Positions 32,837 through 42,057 of a DNA stretch of 64,000 nucleotides are shown here, one piece after another. Position numbers and translations under genes: made by a program. Origin of the DNA: an uncultured Opitutia bacterium (GTDB taxonomy: Bacteria; Verrucomicrobiota; Verrucomicrobiia; Opitutales; Opitutaceae); contig CAIRCN010000056.1 of assembly GCA_903877135.1 (NCBI GenBank), positions 124,001 to 188,000 of the forward strand, given 5' to 3'. The first letter of the stretch is position 1. The number at the start of each line of letters is the position of its first letter. The notes under the pieces were generated by a model that saw only the letters and a list, made by a program, of their open reading frames with translations, was not told the origin of the DNA and searched no databases.

Positions 32837-33820
32837 ATGAAAACCCCCATCCGCGTCGCCGTCACCGGTGCAGCCGGCCAAATCGGCTATTCCCTCCTCT
32901 TCCGCATCGCCTCTGGTTCGATGTTCGGCCCCGACCAGCCGGTCATCTTGCACCTGATTGAAATCGAACCCGCGCTCCCCGCGCTCCAAGGCGTCGTGAT
33001 GGAGTTGCAGGATTGCGCCTTCCCCTTACTCAAGGGCATCGTGCCCACCGCCTCGCTCGAGGAAGGCTTCAAGGGCGTCAACTGGGCCCTCCTCGTCGGC
33101 TCCGTCCCGCGCAAGGCCGGCATGGAGCGCAAGGACCTCCTCTCGATCAACGGCAAGATCTTCATCGGCCAAGGCCGCGCCATCGCTGCGCACGCCGCGC
33201 CCGACGTCCGCATCCTTGTCGTCGGCAATCCCTGCAACACGAACTGCCTCATCGCGATGAACAACGCGAAGAGCATCCCCGCCGATCGCTGGTTCGCGAT
33301 GACCATGCTCGACCAGAACCGCGCCTCCACCCAGCTCGCGCTCAAGTCCGGTCAGGACATCACCACTGTCTCGCACCTCGCCATCTGGGGCAACCACAGC
33401 TCCACGATGTATCCCGACTATTTCAACGCCAAGATCGGCGGCCAGCCCGTGCCCTCCGCCATCACCGATGAGGCCTGGTTCAAGGACACCTTTATCCCCA
33501 TCGTGCAGCAGCGCGGCGCGGCCATCATCAAGGCCCGCGGACTCAGCTCTGCCGCCTCCGCCGCCAACGCCGTCGTCGACACCGTCCGCGGCCTCACGAC
33601 CCCGACGCCCGCCGGCCGGTTCTTCAGTGTCGCCGTGTGCAGCAACGGCGCCTACGGCATCGAGAAAGGCCTCATCTACTCCTTCCCGATCCGCACCAAC
33701 GGCGTCGTCTGGGACGTCGTCGCCGACGTCCAGCTGAACGAGTTTGCGAAGAGCAAGATCATCGCCACCGAGAACGAGCTCAAAGAGGAGAAAGCCCTCG
33801 TCGCCGAACTGCTCGGCTGA
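32837..33820 (+). CDS. mdh: malate dehydrogenase
   Basis: A 327-aa NAD-dependent MDH of the cytosolic-like group. Dinucleotide loop [11 protein letters not shown] (10-20); substrate-binding arginines in [16 protein letters not shown]; and the catalytic histidine in [12 protein letters not shown]. Where most relatives have LDHNRA, this one has LDQNRA; that histidine is not the catalytic one. Converts malate to oxaloacetate in the TCA cycle. It ends at a strong hairpin shared with the convergent glycosidase gene. Confidence 0.96.
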   Translation: MKTPIRVAVTGAAGQIGYSLLFRIASGSMFGPDQPVILHLIEIEPALPALQGVVMELQDCAFPLLKGIVPTASLEEGFKGVNWALLVGSVPRKAGMERKDLLSINGKIFIGQGRAIAAHAAPDVRILVVGNPCNTNCLIAMNNAKSIPADRWFAMTMLDQNRASTQLALKSGQDITTVSHLAIWGNHSSTMYPDYFNAKIGGQPVPSAITDEAWFKDTFIPIVQQRGAAIIKARGLSSAASAANAVVDTVRGLTTPTPAGRFFSVAVCSNGAYGIEKGLIYSFPIRTNGVVWDVVADVQLNEFAKSKIIATENELKEEKALVAELLG

Positions 33821-33848
33821 GTCCGGGCCGCGCGCCCCGCAGCACTTC

Positions 33849-33874
33849 AACGGCGTCCCACCCGGGACGCCGTT
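33849..33874. terminator. hairpin terminator after malate dehydrogenase
   Basis: AACGGCGTCCC, loop ACCC, GGGACGCCGTT: a perfect 11-bp stem, followed by TCTGTTT. It sits between two convergent genes and may serve both. Confidence 0.7.
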
Positions 33875-33879
33875 TCTGT

Positions 33880-36210
33880 TTACAACTGCACGGTCTGGCG
33901 CCCGGCGCCGAGGGCCACCTCGCGCCCGCGCCAGGCAAACACGCCGCTGATCCCCGCCGGCAGCTCCACGCTCGCCTCGACGCGTTCGCCGGCAAACGAC
34001 GCCTTCAGCCTGATCTCGCCGCGTGGATGAGGCAGCACCGTCTCGATCTCGCGCAGCGTTCCCGGCTGCGGTGCGATGCGCACCTGCGCAAATCCCGGCG
34101 CCGCCGGCCGCACGCCTGCGACCGTCGCGTGCAGGTGAAACACCGGATGCGCGCCCCAAGCATGGCAGTCCGAGCGCGCCGGCTCTGGGCTCTCGACCGG
34201 CGTCTTGAATCCCTGCTTCACCAACCCACGCCACATCTCCAGCCGCTCCAGCACCAGATCCGCGCAACCCACGCGCCCGAGCGCCTCGAACAGGTAGTGC
34301 TGGAAATAGATCGTCGCCGCCGCGAGCCCGTTAGCCTTCGCATCGGCCCAGCGCGCCACGTCCGGCGCACGCAAGCCACCGATAACTGCCAGCGCCTGCG
34401 CGTGCTGACTGAACGTCCCATGCGCATCGTCGTCCGCCCACAGCCCGCGTGGCTCGTCCCAGAATTTTTTCGCCAGCGCAACTGCGAGCGCCTCCGCGCG
34501 TTGTCGCCAGCGCTGCCCCAAGAGCGGCTCACCGATCCACGTCTCCAAGTCGGCCGCCCGCTGCAGCGAGAGGAGATATTGCAGGTTGATGATCGCCGAA
34601 CGCCGGCCTTCGCGCTGGCCCGGCGGCCAGCCGACAAACCACTCCGGCACCCAATCCACGAACAGCCAGCCCGGGGGCTTCGCGAGCAACCCCTCTGCAT
34701 CCTCCTCGGTCTGCAGCGCCTCCATCAGCGCCCGCATGCCGGGCAGCCGCCCGCGCAGCCACGCCGCGTCGTCACGCCACATCGCGTAGTCGTGCAGCAT
34801 CCACGGCCAGATCATCGCAAACGTCGCGCTCTCCTGCCGCAGAAACGACGGGTGCCGCATCGTCGGATACCCGCGCCGCCCGCGCGAAAGGTCGAACAGC
34901 TCCATGCCCCGTCGCGGCAACCGTTCTTCGCCGGCGAACACATACGCGAGCAGCATCTGCACCCGCGTGTCGGCCACATACATCATCTGCTCGTAGTAGG
35001 GGCAGTCGACGAAGATGTCGTGCATGCAGGAGCGCAGCCCGCGTTCGCTCAGCTCGATCACCGGCGTGAGCGACGCATCGTCGCTCGCAAACTTCATCTG
35101 CGGCTCAAACGGGAATCCCGTGCGCTCCACCGCCAGCGTATGCAGCACGACCGGCTTCGCGCCCACCTTCACGCTGATCAACAGGAAACGCCCCGCGCGC
35201 CACCAAGGCGTGCTCACCCAGCGTTTTCCACTGCCGCCCAGTTTCCACGTGTCGCCGAATCCGCAGAAAGTTTTTCCCGCCACCGCGGCGCGGTCGCCCT
35301 TCAGCCCCGGCGTGTTGTCGATCCTTGGGTCAACGCTGTCGAACAGTGACTCCGCCCACTGGCAGCGGACTAGCGTCCCCACCCCGCCGGAAAATTCCAA
35401 CACAGGGAAACCGCAGAGGTAATCGTCTGTGTCGATCAGCACCGTCACCTCGTGGCGCGCCGGCAGCGCCAGCGCCGCACCCTCGTGCAGCAGACGCGTC
35501 CAGCCCGCCACTTTGTCCGCCGAAGTCTCCGCGCCGAACTTCACTGTCGGCGCCGCCGTCCAACGCGGGAGCTTCGCGCGCACCTTGCCGCCGCGCCACA
35601 AATCGTGCCGCTGTTCCGGCAGTGCCGCCGGATGCAGCTGCCAGCCGTGCGCCACGATGCCCGTGACCTGCGTGTCGATCGGCGCGCGCACCACCGCCGG
35701 CCGGACCCACTTCGCCCGCCGCGGATCGAACTTCGCCAGATCCACGTCCGCCGCGCCGCCGATGACATGATACGACCGGTTGAGCACCGGCCCCTTGCCC
35801 AGACCCTCGAGCCGCGCCACGCGCCACGGCGCCACGCTAGTGGAAAAACGTTTCTCCGCCGCGCCCAGCGCCGTGCAGGCGAAGCCGCCGCGCCACGACA
35901 TCCGGCCGTCAGGCGCCACCGGCGGCTGCGCCCACCACACAAACGCCTCTAGCCGATGCGCGCCCGCGGCGAGTCTGACCTCGTAGGCGCCAAACGACCA
36001 GTGCGTGACGTCGCCCGTGTCCGGCCCGCGCCCGATCAGCGCGCCGTCCAGCGCGAGCGCGTAGCAGAGGTCGCCACTTACCTGCAGCGTCACCGTTTCG
36101 GCCCGGGCGCTCTTGAAACTCAGCCGGAACAGCACATGGCCCGGCTCGTCCGCGGCGAGCGCCGGGTGCCAAAGCCACGCGGCACCATCGAGCGTATGGC
36201 GCGGCTCCAT
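33880..36210 (-). CDS. glycoside hydrolase related to GH78 alpha-L-rhamnosidases
   Basis: About 776 aa from MEPRHTLDGAAWLW. N-terminal beta-sandwich segments, then an alpha/alpha barrel with DCPYYEQMMYVADTRVQ, which parallels the conserved GH78 block DCPxRERxGWxGD (acidic catalytic residues), VDWVPEWFVGWPP, and the late SDCHAWGAHPVFHL block; C-terminal beta-domain. Substitution of the usual R/RR in that block by YYEQ marks it as a divergent member, so rhamnosidase activity is not certain. No signal peptide is evident, suggesting cytoplasmic use of imported oligosaccharides. A longer start at 36288 cannot be excluded. Confidence 0.8.
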   Translation of the reverse strand: MEPRHTLDGAAWLWHPALAADEPGHVLFRLSFKSARAETVTLQVSGDLCYALALDGALIGRGPDTGDVTHWSFGAYEVRLAAGAHRLEAFVWWAQPPVAPDGRMSWRGGFACTALGAAEKRFSTSVAPWRVARLEGLGKGPVLNRSYHVIGGAADVDLAKFDPRRAKWVRPAVVRAPIDTQVTGIVAHGWQLHPAALPEQRHDLWRGGKVRAKLPRWTAAPTVKFGAETSADKVAGWTRLLHEGAALALPARHEVTVLIDTDDYLCGFPVLEFSGGVGTLVRCQWAESLFDSVDPRIDNTPGLKGDRAAVAGKTFCGFGDTWKLGGSGKRWVSTPWWRAGRFLLISVKVGAKPVVLHTLAVERTGFPFEPQMKFASDDASLTPVIELSERGLRSCMHDIFVDCPYYEQMMYVADTRVQMLLAYVFAGEERLPRRGMELFDLSRGRRGYPTMRHPSFLRQESATFAMIWPWMLHDYAMWRDDAAWLRGRLPGMRALMEALQTEEDAEGLLAKPPGWLFVDWVPEWFVGWPPGQREGRRSAIINLQYLLSLQRAADLETWIGEPLLGQRWRQRAEALAVALAKKFWDEPRGLWADDDAHGTFSQHAQALAVIGGLRAPDVARWADAKANGLAAATIYFQHYLFEALGRVGCADLVLERLEMWRGLVKQGFKTPVESPEPARSDCHAWGAHPVFHLHATVAGVRPAAPGFAQVRIAPQPGTLREIETVLPHPRGEIRLKASFAGERVEASVELPAGISGVFAWRGREVALGAGRQTVQL

Positions 36211-36328
36211 GTTGGGTGTTCCGTGCGGCGCCAATGGCGCAGGCACTCGACGGCAGACCTTTTCACCGGCAAAGGGCGCGAAAATCATGCCGCCAGCCTC
36301 AATGCCCGGCCCGCGTCCGGCGAGTGAT

Positions 36329-37018
36329 TTATTCCAGCAGCCGTGAAAGTTCGCGGCTCACCGCAAACGCCCCGCGCACCGCCGCAAACCCCGCGATCAG
36401 CTCCCGCGGCGACCCCGCGCGCGGAAACACGATGTCCAGCGTCGCCCCGGTGCAGCGCACCTGCGCGTCCACGCCCGCGACGCCGATGATGCACTCGCGG
36501 CAGTCCGCCGGATAGTTCACCGCCAGCCCCGCCGTCTCGTCGAGCGCCTCGATGGCGTCGATCACCGCCTCGACCCGCGCGCCCTTCTTCAGGCCGAACG
36601 TGATCTCCGAAAACATCGCCGCAAAAATCGCCGCAAAATCCTCCGTCTGCGCCAGCTCCCCGCTGCGCAGGCTGTGCATCAGCCGCGTCACCAAAAAACG
36701 CGCCGGATCGGCCGTCTCGAGCGCATAGCTGATCTCGAACGTGAAATCTTTCGCGGCGAGCACCGCCATCGGCGACGCCAGCTCCAGCGAAATCTCGCGC
36801 CGCTTGTAGCCCAGCCCGGCGCGCACGCGCTGAAACAGTGTCTCGGCCTGTTCGTCCAACTCGGCCGCACAGATTTTGCCCAGGAACGCACTCGTCGTCT
36901 CGTTCGCCAGTTCGGGCACGGAATGATGGCCTTTGCGGAAGCCGCGCAGCGCCTTCACCGCCCCGGCGCTGCGACCGGTGAAGCCGATCCCAGCGATGAT
37001 CGTGTTGGGCAGGCTCAC
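36329..37018 (-). CDS. conserved-looking protein of unknown function
   Basis: A 229-aa protein (MSLPNTIIAGIGFTGRSAG) starting with GTG that overlaps the TGA of the class III fructose-bisphosphatase by 4 nt (GTGA), so it is translationally coupled to it. It is an acidic, mixed alpha/beta protein with no signal peptide, no membrane segment and no recognised motif; two cysteines occur in DCRECIIG. I do not recognise the family. Tight coupling suggests a role linked to sugar phosphate metabolism or its regulation. Confidence 0.7.
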   Translation of the reverse strand: MSLPNTIIAGIGFTGRSAGAVKALRGFRKGHHSVPELANETTSAFLGKICAAELDEQAETLFQRVRAGLGYKRREISLELASPMAVLAAKDFTFEISYALETADPARFLVTRLMHSLRSGELAQTEDFAAIFAAMFSEITFGLKKGARVEAVIDAIEALDETAGLAVNYPADCRECIIGVAGVDAQVRCTGATLDIVFPRAGSPRELIAGFAAVRGAFAVSRELSRLLE

Positions 37019-38976
37019 CGCGCCGACGACTGCCGCAGGTCGTTGTGGCGATATGCCTCGATCAGCCGCTCCAGCAGCTCGATCTCGCACCGAAACTGCG
37101 TGCCGCGCTCGGTGTCGGCCATCCGCCGCGGCGGCGTCCACTCGCGCACGACCGTCACGCTCGGGATGATGTCCACGCCGTCGCGCACCGCCGCCTCGAC
37201 CGACTCGAAACTGTGGTGGCACGCGAGATAGGTCCGGTCCGCCTCCAGCACTAGCGTGTAACCGTGGTCGCCGTAAGCCTCCGAAAACGCCCCGTCGATC
37301 GTGATCGCCTTGCCGCTTCGCTTGAGCGGCGACTCGCCCTTCTCGATCTGCACCGGCACATGCCCGTTGACGATCAGCCCGGTCGCTGGATCGGTGCCGA
37401 ACTCCTGCATCACCTTGTCGCAAAACCACGCCTCGTGGATCAGCGCAAAATACGGGTTCTTCGTCTCGTGGTGCGGTTTCTTGTCAGCGATGAAGTCGCG
37501 CTCCAGCGTCGTAATCCGGTCCTTGCCGAACAACGGCGACCGCGGCCCGCTCCACAAATACCACAACTGGTCGAGGTCCGACTCCACCGGCCGATCGACG
37601 ACGCGCACCAGCAGTTGCTCGATCGCCTCGAACATCGCCCGCCCGCGGCATGCCTCGCCGTTGATGATCATCGGGAGGAACACGCCCTGCGCGTCCACCG
37701 GCACGCAGCCGTGGAAAAGCAGATGATCGTCGCGCTGCAGATACATCGCACCGCAGCTCACTAGCCACCGCATGTGCTCGCCCAGCTTCTGGCTGTTGAG
37801 AAACGCATGCCGGAACCGCTGCAGGCACTTCGCCTCCTCTGCCGACAGCGCATACGGATCCGCCGGGTCGATCGTGGGCAGGTGCGTGTCACGAAGCGGA
37901 TAGACCATGCCGTCGATCTCGATCGTGCCCTTCACCCGGTCGATCCGGTGCAACAACCGCCGGTGCTCCATCTCCCATTCCGGGTGGCGCGCGATGACCT
38001 GTCCCTCAAGCTTGAACTGCATGATCGCCGCCGCCTTTTGCATCCGCGCCACCAACAGGTTCGGCCGCGTCCCCGAGGCCTTCGGCATGAAATACGTCGC
38101 CGGATCGTCGCCGTAGCACGTGTTGGCCAGATGCTCGAGCGGCGTCCACGGGATGCTGTAACCCTCGTCGATCTGCCCGAGCCGCCGGTAGCGCAGCGAC
38201 ACCCGCAGCACGTGACAGATGAGCGCCTCGTGCCCGAGGCTCGCGCCCAGCCACGCCGCGTCATGGTTGCCCCAGATGAACGACACGTTCGGCTGCTGCC
38301 GCAGATAGTCCACCACGCGGTCGCCCCGCGGGCCGCGGTCCCAGCAGTCGCCGCTGATGATCAGCTCGTAGATCGCCAGGTTGCGCACGAGCCGCACCGT
38401 CACGTGGATCAGCTCCCAGATGCGCCCGCGCCGCACAAGTTCGTCCACGATCGCCGCCACGAACTCGCTCCCGCGCTCTGTCGTCGGCTCGTGCAGCATC
38501 TCAACCAGCAGCTCGCGGTATTCGGCGGGAAACACCTCCGTCGCCCGCTTCAGGCTGTAGCGCGCCACCAAAATCCGGACGAGCTCGAAGATCTGCCGCA
38601 GCGTCGTCCGCGCATATTCCCGCAACTGCAGCTCGGTCCACGTCTGCAGCTCCAACCGCTGCACCACCTCGTAGGGATAGAAAATCAGCGTGAGAAACTC
38701 CTGGAATTGTCGTGCATCCAGCCGCCCCGCGAACACCCGCTCGACCAGCGGCCGCAGCGAGCCCGACGCGTTGTTGATCACATGCCGCAGTTTCTGGTCC
38801 TCGCCGTGGATGTCGCTGATCACATGCACCGTCCCCTTCGGTAGCGTCAGCACGGCCGAAATCCGCGCGATCTCCGCCATCGCCGCGTCCACATTTGGGT
38901 AACGCGCCGCGAGCGGCCGCAGCAGCACCAGTTCGTGCTCCCGCGCGTTCAACCGGTCGGTCCCCGCCCGGTTCAT
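37015..38976 (-). CDS. fbp: fructose-1,6-bisphosphatase, class III
   Basis: A 653-aa enzyme of the Firmicutes-type (class III) gluconeogenic FBPases; members are about 640-670 aa. Metallophosphoesterase motifs: ISDIHGE (D55, H57), SGDCWDRGPRGD (about 212), WGNHDAAW (about 238) and NGHVPVQ near the C-terminus. It hydrolyses fructose-1,6-bisphosphate to fructose-6-phosphate. Its presence supports growth on non-sugar or short-chain products from sugar-acid breakdown. Followed by a coupled unknown gene. Confidence 0.95.
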   Translation of the reverse strand: MNRAGTDRLNAREHELVLLRPLAARYPNVDAAMAEIARISAVLTLPKGTVHVISDIHGEDQKLRHVINNASGSLRPLVERVFAGRLDARQFQEFLTLIFYPYEVVQRLELQTWTELQLREYARTTLRQIFELVRILVARYSLKRATEVFPAEYRELLVEMLHEPTTERGSEFVAAIVDELVRRGRIWELIHVTVRLVRNLAIYELIISGDCWDRGPRGDRVVDYLRQQPNVSFIWGNHDAAWLGASLGHEALICHVLRVSLRYRRLGQIDEGYSIPWTPLEHLANTCYGDDPATYFMPKASGTRPNLLVARMQKAAAIMQFKLEGQVIARHPEWEMEHRRLLHRIDRVKGTIEIDGMVYPLRDTHLPTIDPADPYALSAEEAKCLQRFRHAFLNSQKLGEHMRWLVSCGAMYLQRDDHLLFHGCVPVDAQGVFLPMIINGEACRGRAMFEAIEQLLVRVVDRPVESDLDQLWYLWSGPRSPLFGKDRITTLERDFIADKKPHHETKNPYFALIHEAWFCDKVMQEFGTDPATGLIVNGHVPVQIEKGESPLKRSGKAITIDGAFSEAYGDHGYTLVLEADRTYLACHHSFESVEAAVRDGVDIIPSVTVVREWTPPRRMADTERGTQFRCEIELLERLIEAYRHNDLRQSSAR

Positions 38977-39209
38977 GCCGCACCTCCTGCGCCCAGTCGG
39001 GCCTCGCCAAAATCACACTTGATAGTAACTCGTTTCATCTCGCCCGCATGACTGACAATTTCGCCGCGCCACCGCGAGACGGAAGTTGCCGCCTGCCGGC
39101 CCTCACCCTTGCGCCACCAGCCGGCGCACTCGCCGGCACAGCGCGACCAGTCCAACAATCTCCAGCACCGGCAACCGAGGCAAAGTTGCGCATCCGCCCG
39201 ATCTTCCAC

Positions 39210-40349
39210 TCAAACCCTTGCGCGCATCTCTCTCAACTCGGTCCTAATTTCCGCGACAAACGGCCCCAGATCTTCCGCAATCGCCTCAACATCGGGTCTC
39301 GTGCCGCATACTTCTTCCACCACCCGCCACGCCGACAACTCCTCAAACTCACCGTCGCGCTCGCCAAGCCGCGTGCCGCTGAAACCAAGCCCATGCGCCT
39401 TGCTCACATAGTTGGCCACCGCCACCAGCGCCACCTCGAACCGGTGCATCTCCGCCGCCTCTGGCCGATCATGGTGCGCAATCGCCTCCACCGCCACCGC
39501 CGGAAGCCCATTGTGTTGGGCGAACAGCACCCCGGCTTCGCGATGGTCCACGCCAAGCCGCGCCCGCTCCAAATCTTCCAGACCCCCGCGCTCGTTCCAC
39601 GCCAGCACCAGAATTTTCCGGTAATCATCCGGCGCAATCGTCGACAGCACGATCTTCCCCACGTCATGCAGCAACGCCGCCAGATGGAGTTGCGAGTCGC
39701 CGTTCGGGCGCAGCTGCCGCTCCAACTCCTCGGCAATCGACGCGGTCGCCAGCGCGTGCATCCACAGGTGTCGCCAGTCAAAGCCCTCCGCCACCCGGTT
39801 CGCGTCGCGCAGAGTGAACAGCGCCTGCGCCGCGTTGCGCACCCGCTTCACGCCCAGCATCTGCACCGCCGTGTCGAGGTCCTCGATCCGCTGCTCCGGG
39901 CTCACCAGCACCGAGTTCGACATTCGCAAGACGCGCACGCATAGCGCCGAATCCTTGGCGATAGCCGACACCACTTCGTCCACCGCCACCTCGGGCCGCG
40001 CCATCGCCTGCATCAACCCTCGGGCCAGCGACTGCAGTGCGGGAATCTGCCGCAGAGCGCTCAACGCCGCCAAGGTTCGTTCGCGCACCTTCGCATCGGC
40101 CACCGGCAATGGTGCCGTCGCGAGCGGCAGCGCCTCTACGCCCAACGTCTCAATTAGTGACCGTGCCTCGTCGTGCGGATCCACCGCCACCTGCTTGATC
40201 GGCTCCGCAACCACCACCGGGACGGTCGTTTCCTCCACGACGCTCGCCTTCGCCGTTGCTGTGATCTCCATCAACGGACAAGCCGCCGCCGTCCGGCCAA
40301 ATAGCCGGAGCCACCAGCCACCCAGCGACGACAGGAGTGAAACAGACAT
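39210..40349 (-). CDS. HDOD domain protein
   Basis: A 379-aa protein. After an N-terminal variable part (about 1-85), an HDOD domain runs to about 300: LRQIPALQSLARGLMQAMA, VLRMSNSVLVSPEQ and the HD-type HDVGK motif with later HHDRPEA. HDOD proteins are usually catalytically weak or inactive HD relatives used in signalling, chemotaxis or stress control. No cyclic nucleotide signature such as GGDEF is fused. 233 nt, with nothing clearly coding, separate it from the FBPase gene downstream. Confidence 0.88.
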   Translation of the reverse strand: MSVSLLSSLGGWWLRLFGRTAAACPLMEITATAKASVVEETTVPVVVAEPIKQVAVDPHDEARSLIETLGVEALPLATAPLPVADAKVRERTLAALSALRQIPALQSLARGLMQAMARPEVAVDEVVSAIAKDSALCVRVLRMSNSVLVSPEQRIEDLDTAVQMLGVKRVRNAAQALFTLRDANRVAEGFDWRHLWMHALATASIAEELERQLRPNGDSQLHLAALLHDVGKIVLSTIAPDDYRKILVLAWNERGGLEDLERARLGVDHREAGVLFAQHNGLPAVAVEAIAHHDRPEAAEMHRFEVALVAVANYVSKAHGLGFSGTRLGERDGEFEELSAWRVVEEVCGTRPDVEAIAEDLGPFVAEIRTELREMRARV

Positions 40350-40460
40350 GGAATGAGTTTGTCCCCCTAATCGGTTCGCTCACACCGCCGCTTGAGCCTG
40401 GAGTGCCAGAAGACTGGTGACACCCGACGGGAAAAACCCTTTTCTGCTCCGACCTCCTTC

Positions 40461-40862
40461 GTGTCACCCTCCGCCCCCATCCCCGTCGTCTGCGCTGTCA
40501 TCGAAGACGGCGCCGGCCGCGTGCTCGTCGCCCAGCGCCCTGTTCACAAGCATCTCGCGCTCAAGTGGGAATTTCCTGGTGGCAAGGTCGACCTTGGCGA
40601 GACGCCCGAGGCCGCGCTCCTCCGCGAAATCCGCGAGGAGCTCGGCTGTGATCTCGTCCTCACTCGCGCGCTTCCCCGCTTCGACCACGATTACGGCGTG
40701 GTCGTGATCGCGATGATTCCGTTTGTGGCGCAGCTCGCGCCCGGCAGCGCCGCGCCTCACCCGCACGAGCACATCGCCATCCGCTGGGTCGCACCGGCGG
40801 AGTTATCCACGCTCGATCTTGCCGCGGCCGATCTTCCCGTGGTCGCCGCCTACCCGCCCTGA
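40461..40862 (+). CDS. NUDIX hydrolase, MutT-like
   Basis: A 133-aa protein of the usual MutT length. The NUDIX box is complete: G(5x)E(7x)REIREELG, seen as GGKVDLGETPEAALLREIRE followed by ELG. Likely an 8-oxo-dGTP or related nucleotide diphosphatase that prevents mutagenic incorporation. No ATG precedes the domain; GTG 40461 fits the usual length, while TTG 40392 would add a Pro/Ser-rich tail. Convergent with the propeller gene (14 nt). Confidence 0.85.
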   Translation: MSPSAPIPVVCAVIEDGAGRVLVAQRPVHKHLALKWEFPGGKVDLGETPEAALLREIREELGCDLVLTRALPRFDHDYGVVVIAMIPFVAQLAPGSAAPHPHEHIAIRWVAPAELSTLDLAAADLPVVAAYPP

Positions 40863-40876
40863 CGCCCTCGGATTCT

Positions 40877-41920
40877 TCAGTCGCAGCCGTAGACTAGCAC
40901 CTTGAAACTGCCCGCGACCATCTTCGGACGCGGCCGCTGGCCGGCAGCCGGTGGTTCCGTCGGCGTCTCGAACTTCGCCGAGGCGAGGTAGATTTTGTGC
41001 GACATGGGATCAAGCGTCATGGTGCGGGCGCGGGGCTCGGTCGTCAGCCTCTGCACCACCGTCAGCTTATCCGGCGCATCCTCGTGTGCGATCGTCACCG
41101 TGCCATCGCCGCACGAGGCAAACGCGAGCTGGGCGCCGGGATCAAAATCATTCGCATCCACGCCCTGCCCGATCGGCACAGTGGCGACGACTTTGCCGCT
41201 GGTGGCGTCAATCATTGCCATCAGTTTGTTGTGACAACCGATGAAGAGACGGTGGTTCGCCGCATCGAAGGCCATGCCTGTGGCTTCCTCGCCGGGCGCG
41301 ATCGGCCAGTGGCTGACGACCTGATGCGTGCCGGTGTCGATGGCGACAATTTCATTCTTGTCCTCGATGTTGCAGTAGATGCGCCCTGCCGCCGGATCCG
41401 GTGCGGCAAATTCTGGTTTTCCGCCCAGCGGAATCGTCGCGACCACTTTGCCACTCTTCGCGTCGATCACGGTGGCGGACTGGCCGCGGCCGTTGAACGA
41501 GTAAACTTCACCGCGGCCGGGTTCGTAGAGCATGGCGTCGGGGTTGGCGCCGGTCACGACCTTCGCGACAGTCTTCAGGGTCGTGAGATCGATGATGCCC
41601 AGCTTGTTCTCGCGCCCGTTGGTCGTGTAACCCCGCTTCAACTCGGGCGCGACTGCCAGCCCATGCACGCCGGGCGTGTCGCCGATCTCGCCGATGACCT
41701 TGTCCTCCACGGTGTCGATGACGACGACCACGTTGCCGTGGCTCACATACAGCCGGTGCGCCGCCGCATCCACCGACAGATAATCCCAGCCGCCCTCGCC
41801 TCCCATGGGAATTTCCTTGATGAGATGATAAGGTTTGCTGGCCGCCTGAAGCGAAGCCGACCCGAAGACCAGAGCGCCAGCAGCGCACGAGCAAAGAAAA
41901 CGACCGATGTGTGAGTTCAT
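40877..41920 (-). CDS. YncE-like beta-propeller protein, exported
   Basis: A 347-aa protein with a signal peptide (RFLCSCAAGALVFGSASLQA) and a seven-bladed YVTN/YncE-type propeller: repeated blades such as VVVVIDTVEDKVIGEIG, LGIIDLTTLKTVAKVVTG, ATVIDAKSGKVVATIPLG and AMIDATSGKVVATVPIG. Such proteins are periplasmic and often of unknown ligand; in E. coli YncE is derepressed with metal or iron-related regulation. It is divergent from a TonB-dependent receptor (137 nt between starts), hinting at a common substrate or metal regulon. Confidence 0.88.
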   Translation of the reverse strand: MNSHIGRFLCSCAAGALVFGSASLQAASKPYHLIKEIPMGGEGGWDYLSVDAAAHRLYVSHGNVVVVIDTVEDKVIGEIGDTPGVHGLAVAPELKRGYTTNGRENKLGIIDLTTLKTVAKVVTGANPDAMLYEPGRGEVYSFNGRGQSATVIDAKSGKVVATIPLGGKPEFAAPDPAAGRIYCNIEDKNEIVAIDTGTHQVVSHWPIAPGEEATGMAFDAANHRLFIGCHNKLMAMIDATSGKVVATVPIGQGVDANDFDPGAQLAFASCGDGTVTIAHEDAPDKLTVVQRLTTEPRARTMTLDPMSHKIYLASAKFETPTEPPAAGQRPRPKMVAGSFKVLVYGCD

Positions 41921-42057
41921 GGACGGAGGGGTTGGAAGTAAGTGAGGATTTTAATGACGCCACCGTCTATGCAAAGTTACCTCTGGTCAATGTGGCGAAA
42001 AATAACAAAGCGGGGATTGCACTGGCCCGAACCGCTCAAGAGAAAGACCGGTTCAAA

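Noticed and set aside
37019-37429. Longer form of the unknown protein downstream of FBPase
   Set aside because: The extension is a shadow of the FBPase frame; the GTGA overlap at 37015-37018 gives the natural start.
38973-39209. 78-codon ORF between FBPase and HDOD genes
   Set aside because: Trp/Arg/Cys-rich chance composition, no ribosome-binding site, and overlap with the FBPase start.
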